A stretch of 64,000 nt of DNA from Amycolatopsis sp. WAC 01376 (GCF_003947415.1 NZ_QHKL01000003.1:372001-436000), one strand, 5' to 3'. Positions 17,329-27,015 are shown, counted from the stretch's first letter. Numbers and translations: made by a program. Notes: generated from the sequence alone by a model not told the origin.

Positions 17329-18108
17329 TCAGTTCAGCTTGCGCATGTCGGCGGGCAGGCCGCCGCCGGCGTAGACGTCCTCGGTGAGCTTCGCCAGCGC
17401 GGTGAGCGCGACGTTCTGACTGAACGGCCCGTAGGACACCCGGGAGACGCCGAGCTTCTGCGCGGTGGCCAGCGGGATCGACCCCGGGACGCCGATCAGG
17501 TTCACCTTGCGCTCGCCCAGCGCCTCGACCAGCTTGGCGACCTGGGTTTCGTCGAGTTTGCCGGGCACGAAGACGTTCGACGCGCCGGCGTCCAGGTACG
17601 CGCGGCCCCGGGTGATCGCGTCGGCCAGCACCTCTTCGGGGTCACGGTCGCCTGCCCGGAGGAAGGCGTCGGTGCGGGCGTTGAGCACGAAGTCGATACC
17701 GGCGGACTGGGCGGCGGCGACCGCGGCCTCGACGGCTTTGACGGACTCGTCCAGCGGTTTCATCTGGTCTTCGAGGTTGCAGCCGACGGCGCCGACCTCG
17801 ATCGCGCGGGCGACCGTGCCGCCCGGGTCGCCGTAGCCCGCTTCCAGGTCGGCGGTGACCGGCAGGTCACCCGCCGACCGGACGATCAGGGCGACCTCGG
17901 CGATCATCTCGTCGCGGGGGATCACCTCGCCGTCGGGGTAGCCGCGGGCGGAGGCGATGCCGTGGCTGGGGGTGGCGAGCGCCTGCGTGCCGGGCGTTTC
18001 GGCGACGACCTTCGCGGTGATCGCGTCCCAGACGTTGACGACGAGCAGCAGTTCGGGGGCGGCGTGCAAGTCCTGCAGCCGGGTGGCCTTTTCGGCGGGG
18101 GAAACCAT
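17329..18108 (-). CDS. Isocitrate lyase/PEP phosphonomutase family protein
   Basis: A 259-residue single-domain TIM barrel of the PEP mutase/isocitrate lyase superfamily. Diagnostic segments are VVNVWDAITAKVV, PVTADLEAGYGDP, the NLEDQ metal-site motif, and NARTDAFLRAG. Relatives cleave or rearrange C-C or C-P bonds of 2-hydroxy- or oxo-acids using Mg2+ (for example 2-methylisocitrate lyase or oxaloacetate hydrolase). The KKCGH-type lyase signature is absent, so the reaction is uncertain. Monocistronic. Confidence 0.85.
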   Translation of the reverse strand: MVSPAEKATRLQDLHAAPELLLVVNVWDAITAKVVAETPGTQALATPSHGIASARGYPDGEVIPRDEMIAEVALIVRSAGDLPVTADLEAGYGDPGGTVARAIEVGAVGCNLEDQMKPLDESVKAVEAAVAAAQSAGIDFVLNARTDAFLRAGDRDPEEVLADAITRGRAYLDAGASNVFVPGKLDETQVAKLVEALGERKVNLIGVPGSIPLATAQKLGVSRVSYGPFSQNVALTALAKLTEDVYAGGGLPADMRKLN

Positions 18109-18149
18109 GCCTCCAATCTAGAGGCCGACGCAAGGAGGGGAGCACTCGC

Positions 18150-18458
18150 GACGCCGCGGTGAGCGCGCCGAGCCCGCTCGCCTGGGTCCGCCAGTCGTCT
18201 GCCGCCGGGCGTAGTCACGGTATACCGGGGAATTCGTCGCGGCGGCCAGGTCGGCGAGAAACCGCATGAAGATGCCCTTGAACTGCTCTGCCGGGACCGT
18301 ACCGTCCACATCGGACACGTGCGGCCGGAGCAGGCGGCCGATGTGCAGCCGGTCGGAACCGGGAACGTGTCCTGCCGCGCGGCGGTCACCGGTTTCCCTG
18401 CTGGTAAGGGAATCGCCGTCAGAATCAGGCAAAGGACGAAATGGCGCAGCGATGACAT
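18150..18458 (-). pseudogene. Remnant of a secreted glycoside hydrolase family 76-like gene
   Basis: On the complement, one frame starts at 18458 with a signal-peptide-like MSSLRHFVLCLILTAIPLPA and then loses sense. A second frame carries VPAEQFKGIFMRFLADLAAA followed by VYRDYARRQ, which resembles the C-terminal repeat of GH76 alpha-mannanases (xFKGIFxRxL...ATGD..Y). The reading frame changes between the two parts, and the bulk of the usual 350-400 residue enzyme, including its catalytic Asp pair, is missing. The simplest reading is a gene reduced by a large internal deletion and frameshift. Confidence 0.45.
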
Positions 18459-18563
18459 CGTTGTCCGCCCTCGGGATCACCGGTCAGTCTCAGAACAGGA
18501 TTCCTGTTACGCCCCGGGACAAAGCCGCGACTGGTAGGGATATCGCGTTTCGAGGGAGGTCCC

Positions 18564-18890
18564 GTGGAGCTGACGATCAACGCCGCCGGCGACGAACAAG
18601 CGCTGAAAGAGTTCTACAACTGGCTCCGTGATGATGCCGACGTGACGCGGTCCGCGACGATCAGCACCGCGGAATCCGGCGACACGGGCGCTTTCGAGGC
18701 CATCCGCATGTCGACCGGCTCCCTGACCGGGCTGGCGAACCTGGGGATCGCTTGGGGCAACTTTCTGCGCTCCCGCAAGGAAACGCCCCCGTTCACCATC
18801 ACGGTCGAGGGTGAGCCGACCGCCGAACAGCGCGCCATGCTCCGGAACCTGGACCTGCCACGGGTCGTGAGTGGCGATTCGGGTTACTGA
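18564..18890 (+). CDS. EACC1-like (effector-associated constant component) small protein
   Basis: A 108-residue protein: MELTINAAGDEQALKEFYNW, then LRDDADVTRSATI, a Gly/Leu-rich helix (TGSLTGLANLGIAWGNFLRSR) and a final strand FTITVEG. This matches the small EACC1 proteins found next to caspase-like or other effectors in actinobacterial conflict systems. GTG 18564 follows a GGGAGG ribosome site. No effector gene adjoins it. Its last codons (VVSGDSGY, stop) are encoded by the TCGTGAGTGGCGATTCGGG intergenic repeat, so the original C-terminus was probably altered by that element. Confidence 0.6.
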   Translation: MELTINAAGDEQALKEFYNWLRDDADVTRSATISTAESGDTGAFEAIRMSTGSLTGLANLGIAWGNFLRSRKETPPFTITVEGEPTAEQRAMLRNLDLPRVVSGDSGY

Positions 18891-19061
18891 GAGGTAAGGC
18901 AAAGGTGGCGACACGGCCGCTGGGTGGTCGTGAGTGTTTCGGGTCGTTAGAACGACACATAACACTCACGACCACCCAGCGGCCCCCGGTCCTCGGACAC
19001 TCCGCCCGACAAGACACGTTCGACCTTCGGTTCAATAGAACACGAATCGCCACTCACGACC
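18863..19061. repeat. Nested palindromic intergenic element
   Basis: An outer 19-bp inverted repeat (GGTCGTGAGTGGCGATTCG at 18863 and its complement at 19043-19061) encloses a perfect 24-bp stem. That stem's arms, at 18915-18938 and 18961-18984, carry the same TCGTGAGTG core. It sits between the EACC1-like gene, whose 3' end it encodes, and the convergent PucR gene. Confidence 0.75.
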
Positions 19062-19120
19062 ACCTGCACCGACCATGCCACGTTTGCCTTACCCCGCCCA
19101 CTTCGCCGAAACTCGCGACC

Positions 19121-20365
19121 TCAAGCGCCGCTTCCCAGCCACCGCAACGTTTCCAGCGCCACCGCCACGTTCACCGCGTTCTCCGCCAACGGACGGGGGA
19201 GCAGTTCGTCGGCCCGCGCCAGCCGTCGGACGACGGTGTTGCGATGGGTGTAGAGCCGTTCCGCGGTCCGTGTCGTGTTGCCCAGTTCGTGCACGTAGGT
19301 CCGGACGGTTTCCCGGGTTTCGGCGTCGGCGTGCCGGAGTTCGCCGAGGGTGTCGGCGATGAATTCGCTTGCCTGCGCCGGGTCGCCGGTGAGCAGGGCG
19401 AGCAGCTGGATGTCCTGGTACCGCGCGATCTGCTGCGGTGAGGTGAGCCTGGCGAGCATCCGCTGGGTGGCGGCGGCGTCCAGATGGCTGCGGCGGAAGC
19501 CGTCGATCCCGCTGCCTGGCCGCCCCAGCGCCACCCGGACGTCGGGATGGGGCGCGAGGTCTTCGGCGAGCCGGTCCGCGCGCGGCGGGGTCCGGCCGGG
19601 CAGCCAGACCCACAGGGCGGCGGCACTGGCGACGACGGTCAGCCGGTGTGAAGCGCCGCTGGCCCGCATGAGGGTTTCGGCGGCGCTTTCGAGTTGCTGG
19701 GACGACGGCGTGGCCGAGCCGCTCCAGACGATCGCGGCCGTATGCGGGCCGGCGAGCGGATAGCCGAGCTGGGCTTCGGCCCGCGAGCGGCTGATGGGCG
19801 CGCCTTCCAGCAGGAGGGTGACCGTGGCCCGCCGTTCGGCGTGGGCGCCGCGGGTCAGTTCCGAGCGTTCGGCGGCCATCCGGTCGGACACCGCGGCGAC
19901 GGTGTCCTCGATGAACGTGGTGATCGACAGCGACGAGACGTCCAGCAGTTCGCGCAGCAGCACCGGGTCGGACGTGAGGTCGAAGCAGATCTCGATCCAC
20001 CGGCGCCAGGCCACCCCCTGCGCCCGCCGGTAGGCGTCGAGGCCGCCGGAGTCGAAGCCGCGGCGCACCATGTCGCGGGCGCCGTCGAGCACTTCCTGGT
20101 TCAGGTTGGCGGACACCCGCATCCCGGGGCGCTGCACGTTCGCGGCCGCCCAGTGCAGCAGATTCGCCAAATTCGCGCGTTTGGTGCCCTCGGTGAGGAC
20201 GGGGTCCTCGGCGACCGCGCGCATACTGCCCCCGCCGAGCGAGGCCTCGTGCAGTTCCTCGATCCACTCGGCGCGCGGATGCAGCACGATCTCGGCGCCA
20301 CGCCGGAAGAGATCGCGTGCCTCGGGGGACAGGGTCGGCCACGGCGATGCGGCACTTTGCACCAT
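19121..20365 (-). CDS. PucR/CdaR-family transcriptional regulator
   Basis: A 414-residue regulator with the C-terminal PucR-type HTH ([20 protein letters not shown], then [17 protein letters not shown]) preceded by a GGDEF-like degenerate domain. The N-terminal helical part ([20 protein letters not shown]) resembles RsbRD-like sensory regions. It is divergent from the monooxygenase operon with 89 bp between starts. An 8-bp inverted repeat (20359-20384) overlaps its own start codon, so it is likely autoregulated and controls the operon. Confidence 0.88.
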   Translation of the reverse strand: MVQSAASPWPTLSPEARDLFRRGAEIVLHPRAEWIEELHEASLGGGSMRAVAEDPVLTEGTKRANLANLLHWAAANVQRPGMRVSANLNQEVLDGARDMVRRGFDSGGLDAYRRAQGVAWRRWIEICFDLTSDPVLLRELLDVSSLSITTFIEDTVAAVSDRMAAERSELTRGAHAERRATVTLLLEGAPISRSRAEAQLGYPLAGPHTAAIVWSGSATPSSQQLESAAETLMRASGASHRLTVVASAAALWVWLPGRTPPRADRLAEDLAPHPDVRVALGRPGSGIDGFRRSHLDAAATQRMLARLTSPQQIARYQDIQLLALLTGDPAQASEFIADTLGELRHADAETRETVRTYVHELGNTTRTAERLYTHRNTVVRRLARADELLPRPLAENAVNVAVALETLRWLGSGA

Positions 20366-20384
20366 CCGTACATCATGATGGTGC
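20359..20384. promoter_or_regulatory. Inverted repeat over the PucR start codon
   Basis: GCACCATC and GATGGTGC are separated by 10 bp and enclose an inner CATCATGATG palindrome. The site lies between the divergent PucR gene and the monooxygenase operon and is a candidate operator; no binding data exist. Confidence 0.4.
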
Positions 20385-20454
20385 AGATAGTGCTAGCGCA
20401 ATTCCCCGCCTGACCCGCATCGTGGAGACAACCGAGACGAGGCTGGAGTACCGC

Positions 20455-21948
20455 ATGACGACGAGCACACCCGTCGAGCACCTCGACGTGGTCATCATCG
20501 GTGCCGGGATTTCCGGGATCGGGGCCGCGCGCTACCTGAAGACCGAGAACCCGGGCAAGACGTTCGCCATCCTGGAGGCCCGCGGCACGTCCGGCGGCAC
20601 CTGGGACCTGTTCCGCTACCCCGGCATCCGGTCGGACTCCGACCTGCACACCTTCGGCTACGAGTTCAAGCCGTGGCGGGACAAGCAGTCCATCGCCGAC
20701 GCGCCCCGGATCCTGTCGTACCTGCGTGAGACGGTCTCCGAGAACGGCCTCGAGTCCAGCATCCGCTACCACCACAAGCTGCTCTCGGCGGCCTGGTCGA
20801 GCGACGAGGCCCGCTGGCTGCTCGAGATCGAGCGCACCGACACCGGCGAGCGCACCCGGCTCAGCGCGGGCTGGATGTTCAACGCGGGCGGCTACTACCG
20901 CTACGACGAGGGCTTCACCCCGCGTTTCGAGGGCCGGGACCGGTTCGCCGGCACGATCGTGCACCCGCAGCATTGGCCGGAAGACCTCGACTACGCGGGC
21001 AAACGCGTCGTCGTGATCGGCAGCGGCGCCACCGCGGTCACCCTGATCCCGGCGATGGCGGGGACCGCGGCGCACGTGACGATGCTGCAGCGCACCCCGA
21101 CCTACGTCATGCCGGTGCCGCGCGAGGACAAGATCGCCAACGGCCTGCGCAAGATCCTCGGCGACGAGCGGGCGTACGCGCTCACCCGCCGCAAGAACAT
21201 CCGCAAGGGACTCGCGGTCTGGCAGTTCTGCCAGAAGTTCCCGAAGACCGCCCGCGGGCTCATCCGGTACGTCAACAAGAAGCAGCTTCCCAAGGACTAT
21301 CCGGTCGACGAGCACTTCAACCCGCCGTACGACCCGTGGGACCAGCGGCTGTGCGCCGTCCCCGGCGGCGACCTGTTCGCCGCCATCCGGAAGGGGCAGG
21401 CCGACGTCGTCACCGACAAGATCGCGACCTTCACCGAAAAGGGGATCCTGCTCGAATCCGGGCGTGAGCTGGAAGCGGACATCATCGTCACCGCCACCGG
21501 CCTGAACCTCCAGGTGTTCGGCGGGGCGAAGCTCAGCGTCGACGGCGAACCGGTGATCCTGCCGGAAACCGTCGCGTACAAGGGAATGATGCTTTCGGAC
21601 GTGCCGAACGCCGCGTTCGCGATCGGCTACACGAACTCGTCGTGGACGCTCAAGATAGGCCTGCTGTGCGAGCACTTCTGCCGCCTGCTGGCGCATATGG
21701 ACGCCCACGGCTACGACGTCTGCCGTCCTGTCGTCGCCGACCCGGACATGCCGAAGAAGCCGTTCCTGGACTTCGCCGCCGGATACGTCCAGCGCGCGCT
21801 CGACCAGCTCCCGCGCCAAGGCGACCGCATGCCATGGCTGACCTCGATGAGCTACCACTCGGACATCAAGCTGCTGCGCGCGGACGACATCACCGATCCC
21901 GAGCTGCACTTCTCCCACGCCAACGTCCGGGAAGCGGTGAGCTCGTGA
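20455..21948 (+). CDS. FAD-dependent Baeyer-Villiger-type monooxygenase (EthA/MymA-like)
   Basis: A 497-residue flavoprotein. It has two Rossmann motifs (GAGISG at 16-21 for [16 protein letters not shown] for NADPH) and an exact BVMO fingerprint FxGxxxHxxxW ([11 protein letters not shown], 164-174). Such enzymes insert oxygen next to a ketone to give an ester, using NADPH and O2. ATG 20455 is preceded by GGCTGGAG. The hydrolase overlaps its stop by GTGA, and an SDR follows by ATGA. The order FMO-hydrolase-SDR with a divergent regulator resembles the start of the mycobacterial mymA operon, suggesting ketone/fatty-chain processing. Confidence 0.92.
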   Translation: MTTSTPVEHLDVVIIGAGISGIGAARYLKTENPGKTFAILEARGTSGGTWDLFRYPGIRSDSDLHTFGYEFKPWRDKQSIADAPRILSYLRETVSENGLESSIRYHHKLLSAAWSSDEARWLLEIERTDTGERTRLSAGWMFNAGGYYRYDEGFTPRFEGRDRFAGTIVHPQHWPEDLDYAGKRVVVIGSGATAVTLIPAMAGTAAHVTMLQRTPTYVMPVPREDKIANGLRKILGDERAYALTRRKNIRKGLAVWQFCQKFPKTARGLIRYVNKKQLPKDYPVDEHFNPPYDPWDQRLCAVPGGDLFAAIRKGQADVVTDKIATFTEKGILLESGRELEADIIVTATGLNLQVFGGAKLSVDGEPVILPETVAYKGMMLSDVPNAAFAIGYTNSSWTLKIGLLCEHFCRLLAHMDAHGYDVCRPVVADPDMPKKPFLDFAAGYVQRALDQLPRQGDRMPWLTSMSYHSDIKLLRADDITDPELHFSHANVREAVSS

Positions 21949-22844
21949 CCGACAGCTTCGCCGACCTGCCCGGCGGCCCGAAGATCTGTTACCGCGAAGA
22001 CGGCCCGGCCGACGGTGTGCCGCTGGTGCTGATCGCCGGTCTCGGTCTCGATCTCACGTCGTGGCCGCGGCCGATGATCGAGGGGTTCACCCGCCGCGGT
22101 TTCCGCGTCATCCGGTTCGACAACCGCGACGCGGGCTGCTCGGATCGCATCAAGGCACCGAATCCCGGCAAGCTCCGGCAACTGCTGGCCCGCCCGTTGC
22201 CCGGCGCGTACGACCTGGGGGACATGGCGGCGGACACCGTCGGCCTGCTGGACCACCTGGGCGTCGAGCAGGCGCATCTGGCCGGCATGTCGATGGGCGG
22301 CATGATCGCCCAGACCGTCGCCGCCCGGAACCCCGGCCGGGTCCGGTCGCTGACGTCGATCTTCTCCACCACCGGGCACCGCCGCGTCGGGCAGCCGGCG
22401 CGGTCGACGTTGCTGCGCATGGCGAGGCGGCCCGCACGGACGGCCGAGGAGTCGGTGACCGGGCATCTGGCGATGATGGGCCACCTCGGTTCGGCCACGT
22501 TCCCGCTGGACAAGGACGTCGAAACGGCTTGGGCCACCGCTCTCTGGGAACGGGCGGGCGGACGGCGCGCCCGCAGCGGCATCGCCCGCCAGATCGGCGC
22601 GATCCAGGCCAGCGGCGATCGCACCGCCGAACTCGGCCGCATCACCTGCCCGACGGTCGTGGTCCACGGGGACACCGACCGCATGGTCCACCACAGCGGC
22701 GGACGGGCGACGGCCAAGGCCATCGGCGGAGCCCGTTACGTCGAGATCCCCGGCATGGGCCACCACATCGCCCCGGGCCTCGTCGAGAGGCTCGTCGAGC
22801 TCACCGCCGAACTGGCCCTCGACCCGGCAGGAGAAACGCGATGA
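21945..22844 (+). CDS. Alpha/beta hydrolase
   Basis: A 299-residue alpha/beta-fold hydrolase with the nucleophile elbow GMSMGG, the oxyanion region [13 protein letters not shown] and [10 protein letters not shown] after strand 4. A late DxDRMV and GMGHH supply the acid and the catalytic histidine. It matches the aclacinomycin methylesterase/TAP-like branch that cleaves esters. The GTG start overlaps the monooxygenase TGA, indicating translational coupling. It probably hydrolyses the ester made by that enzyme. Confidence 0.9.
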   Translation: MTDSFADLPGGPKICYREDGPADGVPLVLIAGLGLDLTSWPRPMIEGFTRRGFRVIRFDNRDAGCSDRIKAPNPGKLRQLLARPLPGAYDLGDMAADTVGLLDHLGVEQAHLAGMSMGGMIAQTVAARNPGRVRSLTSIFSTTGHRRVGQPARSTLLRMARRPARTAEESVTGHLAMMGHLGSATFPLDKDVETAWATALWERAGGRRARSGIARQIGAIQASGDRTAELGRITCPTVVVHGDTDRMVHHSGGRATAKAIGGARYVEIPGMGHHIAPGLVERLVELTAELALDPAGETR

Positions 22845-23689
22845 GCAGCGTTCGCGGCAAGGTCGCCGTCGTCACCGGCGCCGGTTCCGGCATCGGCCGT
22901 CAGCTGGCCCTCGAACTCGCGCGGCGCGGTGCCCGGCTCGCACTGTCCGATGTGGACGAAACCGGGCTGGCCGAGACCGTCGCCGAGGTCAAGGCCCTTG
23001 GCGCGGAGGTGCAGGGCGCCGCGCTGGACGTCAGCGACCGGGCGGCCGTCCTGGAGTACGCGGCCACCGTCGCCGGGCAGTTCGGTGTGGTGCACCAGAT
23101 CTACAACAACGCGGGGATCGCGGGCGGCGGGCAGACCGTCCTCGACGCCGATTGGGAACTGTACGACCGCACGCTCGCGGTCAACCTCTTCGGCGTCATC
23201 AACGGCACCAAGGCCTTCCTGCCGCATCTGATCGACTCCGGTGACGGCCAGGTCGTCAACGTCTCCAGCCTCAACGGTTTCATGGCCCAGCCGACGTTGA
23301 GTGCCTATTGCGCCAGCAAGTTCGGCGTCCGCGGTTTCACCGAGGCACTGCGCACCGAGATGATCGCGGGCAGGCATCCGGTGCGGGTGACGGTCGTCCA
23401 CCCGGGCGGGGTCAAGACCGGCATCGCCTCGGCGGCATTGAAGGAGGCCCAGGCCCGCGGCATCGAACCCACCGCCGAACAGCGGGAACGTGTCCGCCTG
23501 TACAACGAAAAGCTGCTGAAGATGCCGGCCGACCAGGCCGCCCGCATCATCATCGACGGGGTCGAGGCCGGGAAATCGCGTGTACTCGTCGGAAACGACG
23601 CGAAACTGGTCGACCGGCTCGTCCGGCTGCTCCCGCGCCGGTACCCGAAGCTGATCGTCGAGTTCGAACGACGGCGCCTCGCCCGCTAG
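22841..23689 (+). CDS. Short-chain dehydrogenase/reductase
   Basis: A 282-residue classical SDR with the cofactor motif TGAGSGIG (12-19), NNAG in the central sheet, the catalytic Ser in VVNVSSLNG, and YCASK. Asp after strand 2 (ALSDVDE) predicts NAD(H) preference. The length and the C-terminal extension (RLLPRRYPKLIVEFERR) match the SadH-like dehydrogenases found in mymA-type operons. It overlaps the hydrolase by ATGA and ends tail-to-tail with TetR; the two stops share a palindromic CTAG. Confidence 0.9.
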   Translation: MSSVRGKVAVVTGAGSGIGRQLALELARRGARLALSDVDETGLAETVAEVKALGAEVQGAALDVSDRAAVLEYAATVAGQFGVVHQIYNNAGIAGGGQTVLDADWELYDRTLAVNLFGVINGTKAFLPHLIDSGDGQVVNVSSLNGFMAQPTLSAYCASKFGVRGFTEALRTEMIAGRHPVRVTVVHPGGVKTGIASAALKEAQARGIEPTAEQRERVRLYNEKLLKMPADQAARIIIDGVEAGKSRVLVGNDAKLVDRLVRLLPRRYPKLIVEFERRRLAR

Positions 23690-24339
23690 GCGTCGACGCT
23701 CCGGTGCCCGAGCAAGCCGAGCAGCCAGGTGTAGCGGACGGCTTCGCGTGCCTGGCCGTAAGCCTCTTCGGTGCCGATCCAGATGGCCTGCGTGATCAGT
23801 TCGATGGTGGCGGCGACCACCGTCCGTGCGGTGAACGGTGGCGGCGCCGGCAGCGTGGGATCGGTGGCGCGCAGCCATTTCGCCGTCCGGTCGAAGACGG
23901 CTTCCCCGGCGCGCAAGGTGTTCTCCCGTACTTCGAGTCCCGCGTCGCCGAGCGCGTAGATCTCCAGCAGGACGGCGCGGACGGCGGTGGGCCGCCGGTG
24001 CACGTAGTCGACGAGGAAGTCGCAGCAGGCGGTGACGGCGTCCAGCGGAGTCGCGGCCTGTGCGCCCGCGGCGACGCCTTGGGTGATGAACTCGCCGGTG
24101 ATGTCGCGATAGGCGGCGAGGAACGCGTCCTGTTTGCCGGCGAACTGTTCGTAGAACGAGGTCCGTGACACGCGCGCGGTGGCGGTGATGTGGCCGACGG
24201 TGGTGGCGACGTAGCCGCGTTCACCGGTGTTCTCGAGTACCGCGTCGATCAGCCGGGCCCGCTGGGTTCCGGCGACCTCGTCACGGCTGAGATTGTGCGG
24301 CCCCTTCGGCAGCTTGCGGTGCTCGGTCACGTGCCGCAC
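23686..24339 (-). CDS. TetR-family regulator
   Basis: A 217-residue repressor-type protein. The N-terminal HTH runs RLIDAVLENTGERGYVATTV, then ITATARVSRTSFYEQFAGKQ, with the family-typical YxxFxxK helix. The ligand-binding domain is helical. Start GTG 24339 is taken; GTG 24330 is possible. It is convergent with the monooxygenase operon and overlaps its last gene by 4 bp, so it may sense a related substrate, though the target is unproven. Confidence 0.88.
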   Translation of the reverse strand: MRHVTEHRKLPKGPHNLSRDEVAGTQRARLIDAVLENTGERGYVATTVGHITATARVSRTSFYEQFAGKQDAFLAAYRDITGEFITQGVAAGAQAATPLDAVTACCDFLVDYVHRRPTAVRAVLLEIYALGDAGLEVRENTLRAGEAVFDRTAKWLRATDPTLPAPPPFTARTVVAATIELITQAIWIGTEEAYGQAREAVRYTWLLGLLGHRSVDA

Positions 24340-24368
24340 GGTACCGGTCCCGGTGGTTGGACCAGTGG

Positions 24369-24421
24369 TCCGTGAGGGCCTCCTTCCCTACTGTCAGGGT
24401 AGGGAAGGAGGCCCTCACGGA
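24369..24421. terminator. Perfect 23-bp stem hairpin
   Basis: TCCGTGAGGGCCTCCTTCCC and three further bases pair exactly with the complement across a short TGTCAG-type loop. It lies between the TetR start and the end of the lipase gene, where it can terminate the lipase transcript. A diverged relative with the same loop sequence is at 42254-42306. Confidence 0.7.
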
Positions 24422-24430
24422 CTTCCGTGG

Positions 24431-25741
24431 TCAGCCGACCGGAACCTCCGGGGCGAGGGAGTTGCCGGGTGCGATCTTTCCGCAGGTGGACGGCGCGGGC
24501 TTGCCCGCGAACCGGTCGTTGAGCCAGCCGATGGCCTGCGGCGCCCAGGCGACGGCCGCCCCGACGTGGCTCAAGGTGTTGTACTGGTCGTACTTGATCG
24601 ACTTGTTGCCGGTGTCGCAGTACTGGCGCGCGAGCGACCGCACGTCACCGGCGACCATCACCCCGTCGCCGGTCCCGATCCCCGGCGGGTTGCCGAAAGT
24701 GCCTTCCACGACACCGTTGTTGCCCTGCGCGATGTAGCCGGGCACGGTGGGCGTCGGCGCGGAGCCGAGGTTGATCTTGTTCACGGCCTCGACGTACGGC
24801 AGCACCTTGTTCGGGTTGACGTACTCGGGTTTGACGAACTTCTCCCACGTCAGCCCGGGATAACGGCCGAGCGCGTCGGCGATCGACGCCTTTTCCATGT
24901 CCTTGAGCACCTGAAGGCCGTAGGAATTCGCGTACGGCTTGAGATCGATACCGAAGGACCGCGAGACGCCGATGAGTGCCATCGGAATGACGCCGGTCCA
25001 CGCGACGCTTCCGTTGACGTACTTGAGGTTGTGCGACGGTTTGACGAGCACGCCGCCTTCGGTGAAACCGACGAGATTCTTGTTGACCTCGGGGGCGTAA
25101 TCCGGCGCGAGAGCGGCGGCCCAGCCGGTCGCGATGGCACCACCCGAATAGCCGATGAGACCGAACCGGGTCTTGTCGTTCATTCCCGTTTCCGGTGCCC
25201 GTGTCGCGGCGCGGACCGAATCCAGGGTGTTCGTCCCGTATTCCGGCCCGGCGGCGAAGTTCGCCTTCTGGCCTTCGGTGTCGGGAATGACGACGTTGTA
25301 GCCCAGCAGCAACGCCGGTGCGATGAAGAGCGACTCCGCGTTGGCGATCAGGCCGCCGAACGAGACATCACCCGCGATCGCCCTCGACGGGCCGTGCTCG
25401 GGATTGAGCGAATCGTAGAACGATTGGTACGAAACGGCTTTCGTGCTGTCGCCGGTGAGGCTGCGCAGCACCGAAGTGACGTTGGCGGACGGCTTTCCCT
25501 GCGCGTCGGTGGTCCGGTAGAGCAGCTGGGTCACCTTGAGCGGCGTGGAAATGCCGAGGACGTGGTAATTGAGCGTCCGCGTCTTCAAGACTGTTCCGGG
25601 ACTGTACGAAGACAGCGGTTCGCTGCCGTCGTAGCTGTAGAACGGATCGGTCGCGGTGGCGGCGGAGGCGGCGGGCGCGGCGGCGAAAGTGACGATGAGG
25701 GCGATCGCGACGGCCAGCAGACGAGCGGGCTTTCGGGTCAT
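24431..25741 (-). CDS. Secreted lipase (LIP family)
   Basis: A 436-residue secreted enzyme. The signal peptide is RKPARLLAVAIALIVTFAAA with cleavage near ASA-AT. The mature protein matches the secretory lipase (LIP) family: DPFYSYDG start, VVIPDTEGQ, and the nucleophile motif GYSGGA. The Asp and His of the triad are probably in GDGVMVAGDVR and NTLSHVGA. It should cleave triacylglycerols or related esters outside the cell. ATG 25741 follows an AAAGGGGAG ribosome site. Monocistronic. Confidence 0.88.
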   Translation of the reverse strand: MTRKPARLLAVAIALIVTFAAAPAASAATATDPFYSYDGSEPLSSYSPGTVLKTRTLNYHVLGISTPLKVTQLLYRTTDAQGKPSANVTSVLRSLTGDSTKAVSYQSFYDSLNPEHGPSRAIAGDVSFGGLIANAESLFIAPALLLGYNVVIPDTEGQKANFAAGPEYGTNTLDSVRAATRAPETGMNDKTRFGLIGYSGGAIATGWAAALAPDYAPEVNKNLVGFTEGGVLVKPSHNLKYVNGSVAWTGVIPMALIGVSRSFGIDLKPYANSYGLQVLKDMEKASIADALGRYPGLTWEKFVKPEYVNPNKVLPYVEAVNKINLGSAPTPTVPGYIAQGNNGVVEGTFGNPPGIGTGDGVMVAGDVRSLARQYCDTGNKSIKYDQYNTLSHVGAAVAWAPQAIGWLNDRFAGKPAPSTCGKIAPGNSLAPEVPVG

Positions 25742-25830
25742 GACTCCCCTTTGAATCATGAAGTGGATCACGTTTTGGATGCTCGGAACCTACCAGCCGG
25801 TAACCGATGGTGTACAGGGTCGTACATCAT

Positions 25831-27015
25831 TTATCGACGCGTTCTTGACATTTCTTCTTCCGCGGCCGTTCCGGTTTGGACGGAGCACGGCTCCGACAGG
25901 GTGCGCGTTGTGATCCAGCACAAAAGCGGCAGCGCCGTCAGCGGCAGCAGCGCCGTCTGGAGGGAGGTGTGGTCCGCGACGGTGCCGATGACGGGGCTCG
26001 CGAGACCGCCGATGCTGACCGTCAGGCCGAGGGTGACACCGCTGGCGGTGCCGACGCGGCCGGGGAGGTAGTCCTGGGCGAGCGTGATCTGCAGGGAGAA
26101 CGGGATGTACAGGCACACCGCGGCCAGCAGGACGAACGGGAAGAACGCCGGGCCCGGCACGAACACGACGCCCGCGACCGCGCCGATGGTGGCCAGATAT
26201 GACCGGCGCACCACGGTGACGCGACCCCGGCGTCCGGCCAGCCTGCTGCCCAGCAGGGTGCCCGCGGCGCCGCCGAGGTAGAGCAGGAACAGCGCGGCAC
26301 TGCCCGTCGTCGTGCCGCCGCCGACCCGCTGCTGGGCGTAGAGCGAGACGAACGTGCTCAGCCCGACGAACACGATCGAACGGAAGACCACCGCCACCGA
26401 CAACCTGACGAAGGACCTCCAGTCGTCGACGCCCGCGGCGTCCGCCGACGAGCCGCGGAAGCGGGCACTTCCGGCGAGCGCGCGCAGGACGGGCAGGCAG
26501 AGCACGGCGCCCGCCAGTGCGGGTACGACGAGCAGCGGCGACATCCGGAGTCCGCCGAGGGACATGACCGCGGCGACGAGCACGGGCGCCGCGGCGAACC
26601 CGATGTTCCCGCCGAGGGAGAACCAGCCCATGGCCGTATGCCCGCCGCCGCCGGCGATTCTCGCGACCCGCGCTGCCTCGGGGTGGTAGGCGGCCACGCC
26701 GATTCCCGACACCGCGACGAAAACGAGCGTCAGCGCGTACGAACCGAACAGCCCGCCGAGGCCGATGCCGAGCCCGCCGAGGAGGGTGGCCGCCGGCAGC
26801 AGCCACGGCATCGCCCATCGGTCGGTCAGCGCGCCGAACACCGGCTGCGCCACCGACGACAGCAGCGACGCGGCGAGCACGATGCCCGACACCGCCGCGT
26901 ATCCGTAGGTGCGCTCGGCGGCGAAGAACGGCACCAGCGCGGCGACCGAACCCTGATACACGTCCACGCACGCGTGCCCGGCCGAGAGCAGGACGATCGC
27001 TTTGTTCTTCGACAT
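25831..27015 (-). CDS. MFS transporter, fosmidomycin-resistance (Fsr)-like
   Basis: A 394-residue transporter with about 12 membrane segments. Family features are LLSAGHACVDVYQGSVAALV in TM1, VFGALTDRWAMPW (motif A) and GVAAYHPEAARVA, the YHPE signature of Fsr-type exporters. It should expel a small toxic compound. ATG 27015 is chosen from the membrane topology and a GGCGGG ribosome site. It is divergent from an AraC regulator 54 bp away, the usual arrangement for a regulated exporter. Confidence 0.88.
   Translation of the reverse strand: MSKNKAIVLLSAGHACVDVYQGSVAALVPFFAAERTYGYAAVSGIVLAASLLSSVAQPVFGALTDRWAMPWLLPAATLLGGLGIGLGGLFGSYALTLVFVAVSGIGVAAYHPEAARVARIAGGGGHTAMGWFSLGGNIGFAAAPVLVAAVMSLGGLRMSPLLVVPALAGAVLCLPVLRALAGSARFRGSSADAAGVDDWRSFVRLSVAVVFRSIVFVGLSTFVSLYAQQRVGGGTTTGSAALFLLYLGGAAGTLLGSRLAGRRGRVTVVRRSYLATIGAVAGVVFVPGPAFFPFVLLAAVCLYIPFSLQITLAQDYLPGRVGTASGVTLGLTVSIGGLASPVIGTVADHTSLQTALLPLTALPLLCWITTRTLSEPCSVQTGTAAEEEMSRTRR

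Noticed and set aside
18118-18480. A 120-codon intact gene in the 18.2-kb region
   Set aside because: The GH76-like piece is embedded in a frame with no credible N-terminus, while the signal peptide lies in another frame; a remnant fits better.
20101-21918. 605-codon leftward frame opposite the monooxygenase
   Set aside because: The opposite strand has exact FAD, NADPH and BVMO motifs; the leftward product has no domain and no ribosome site.
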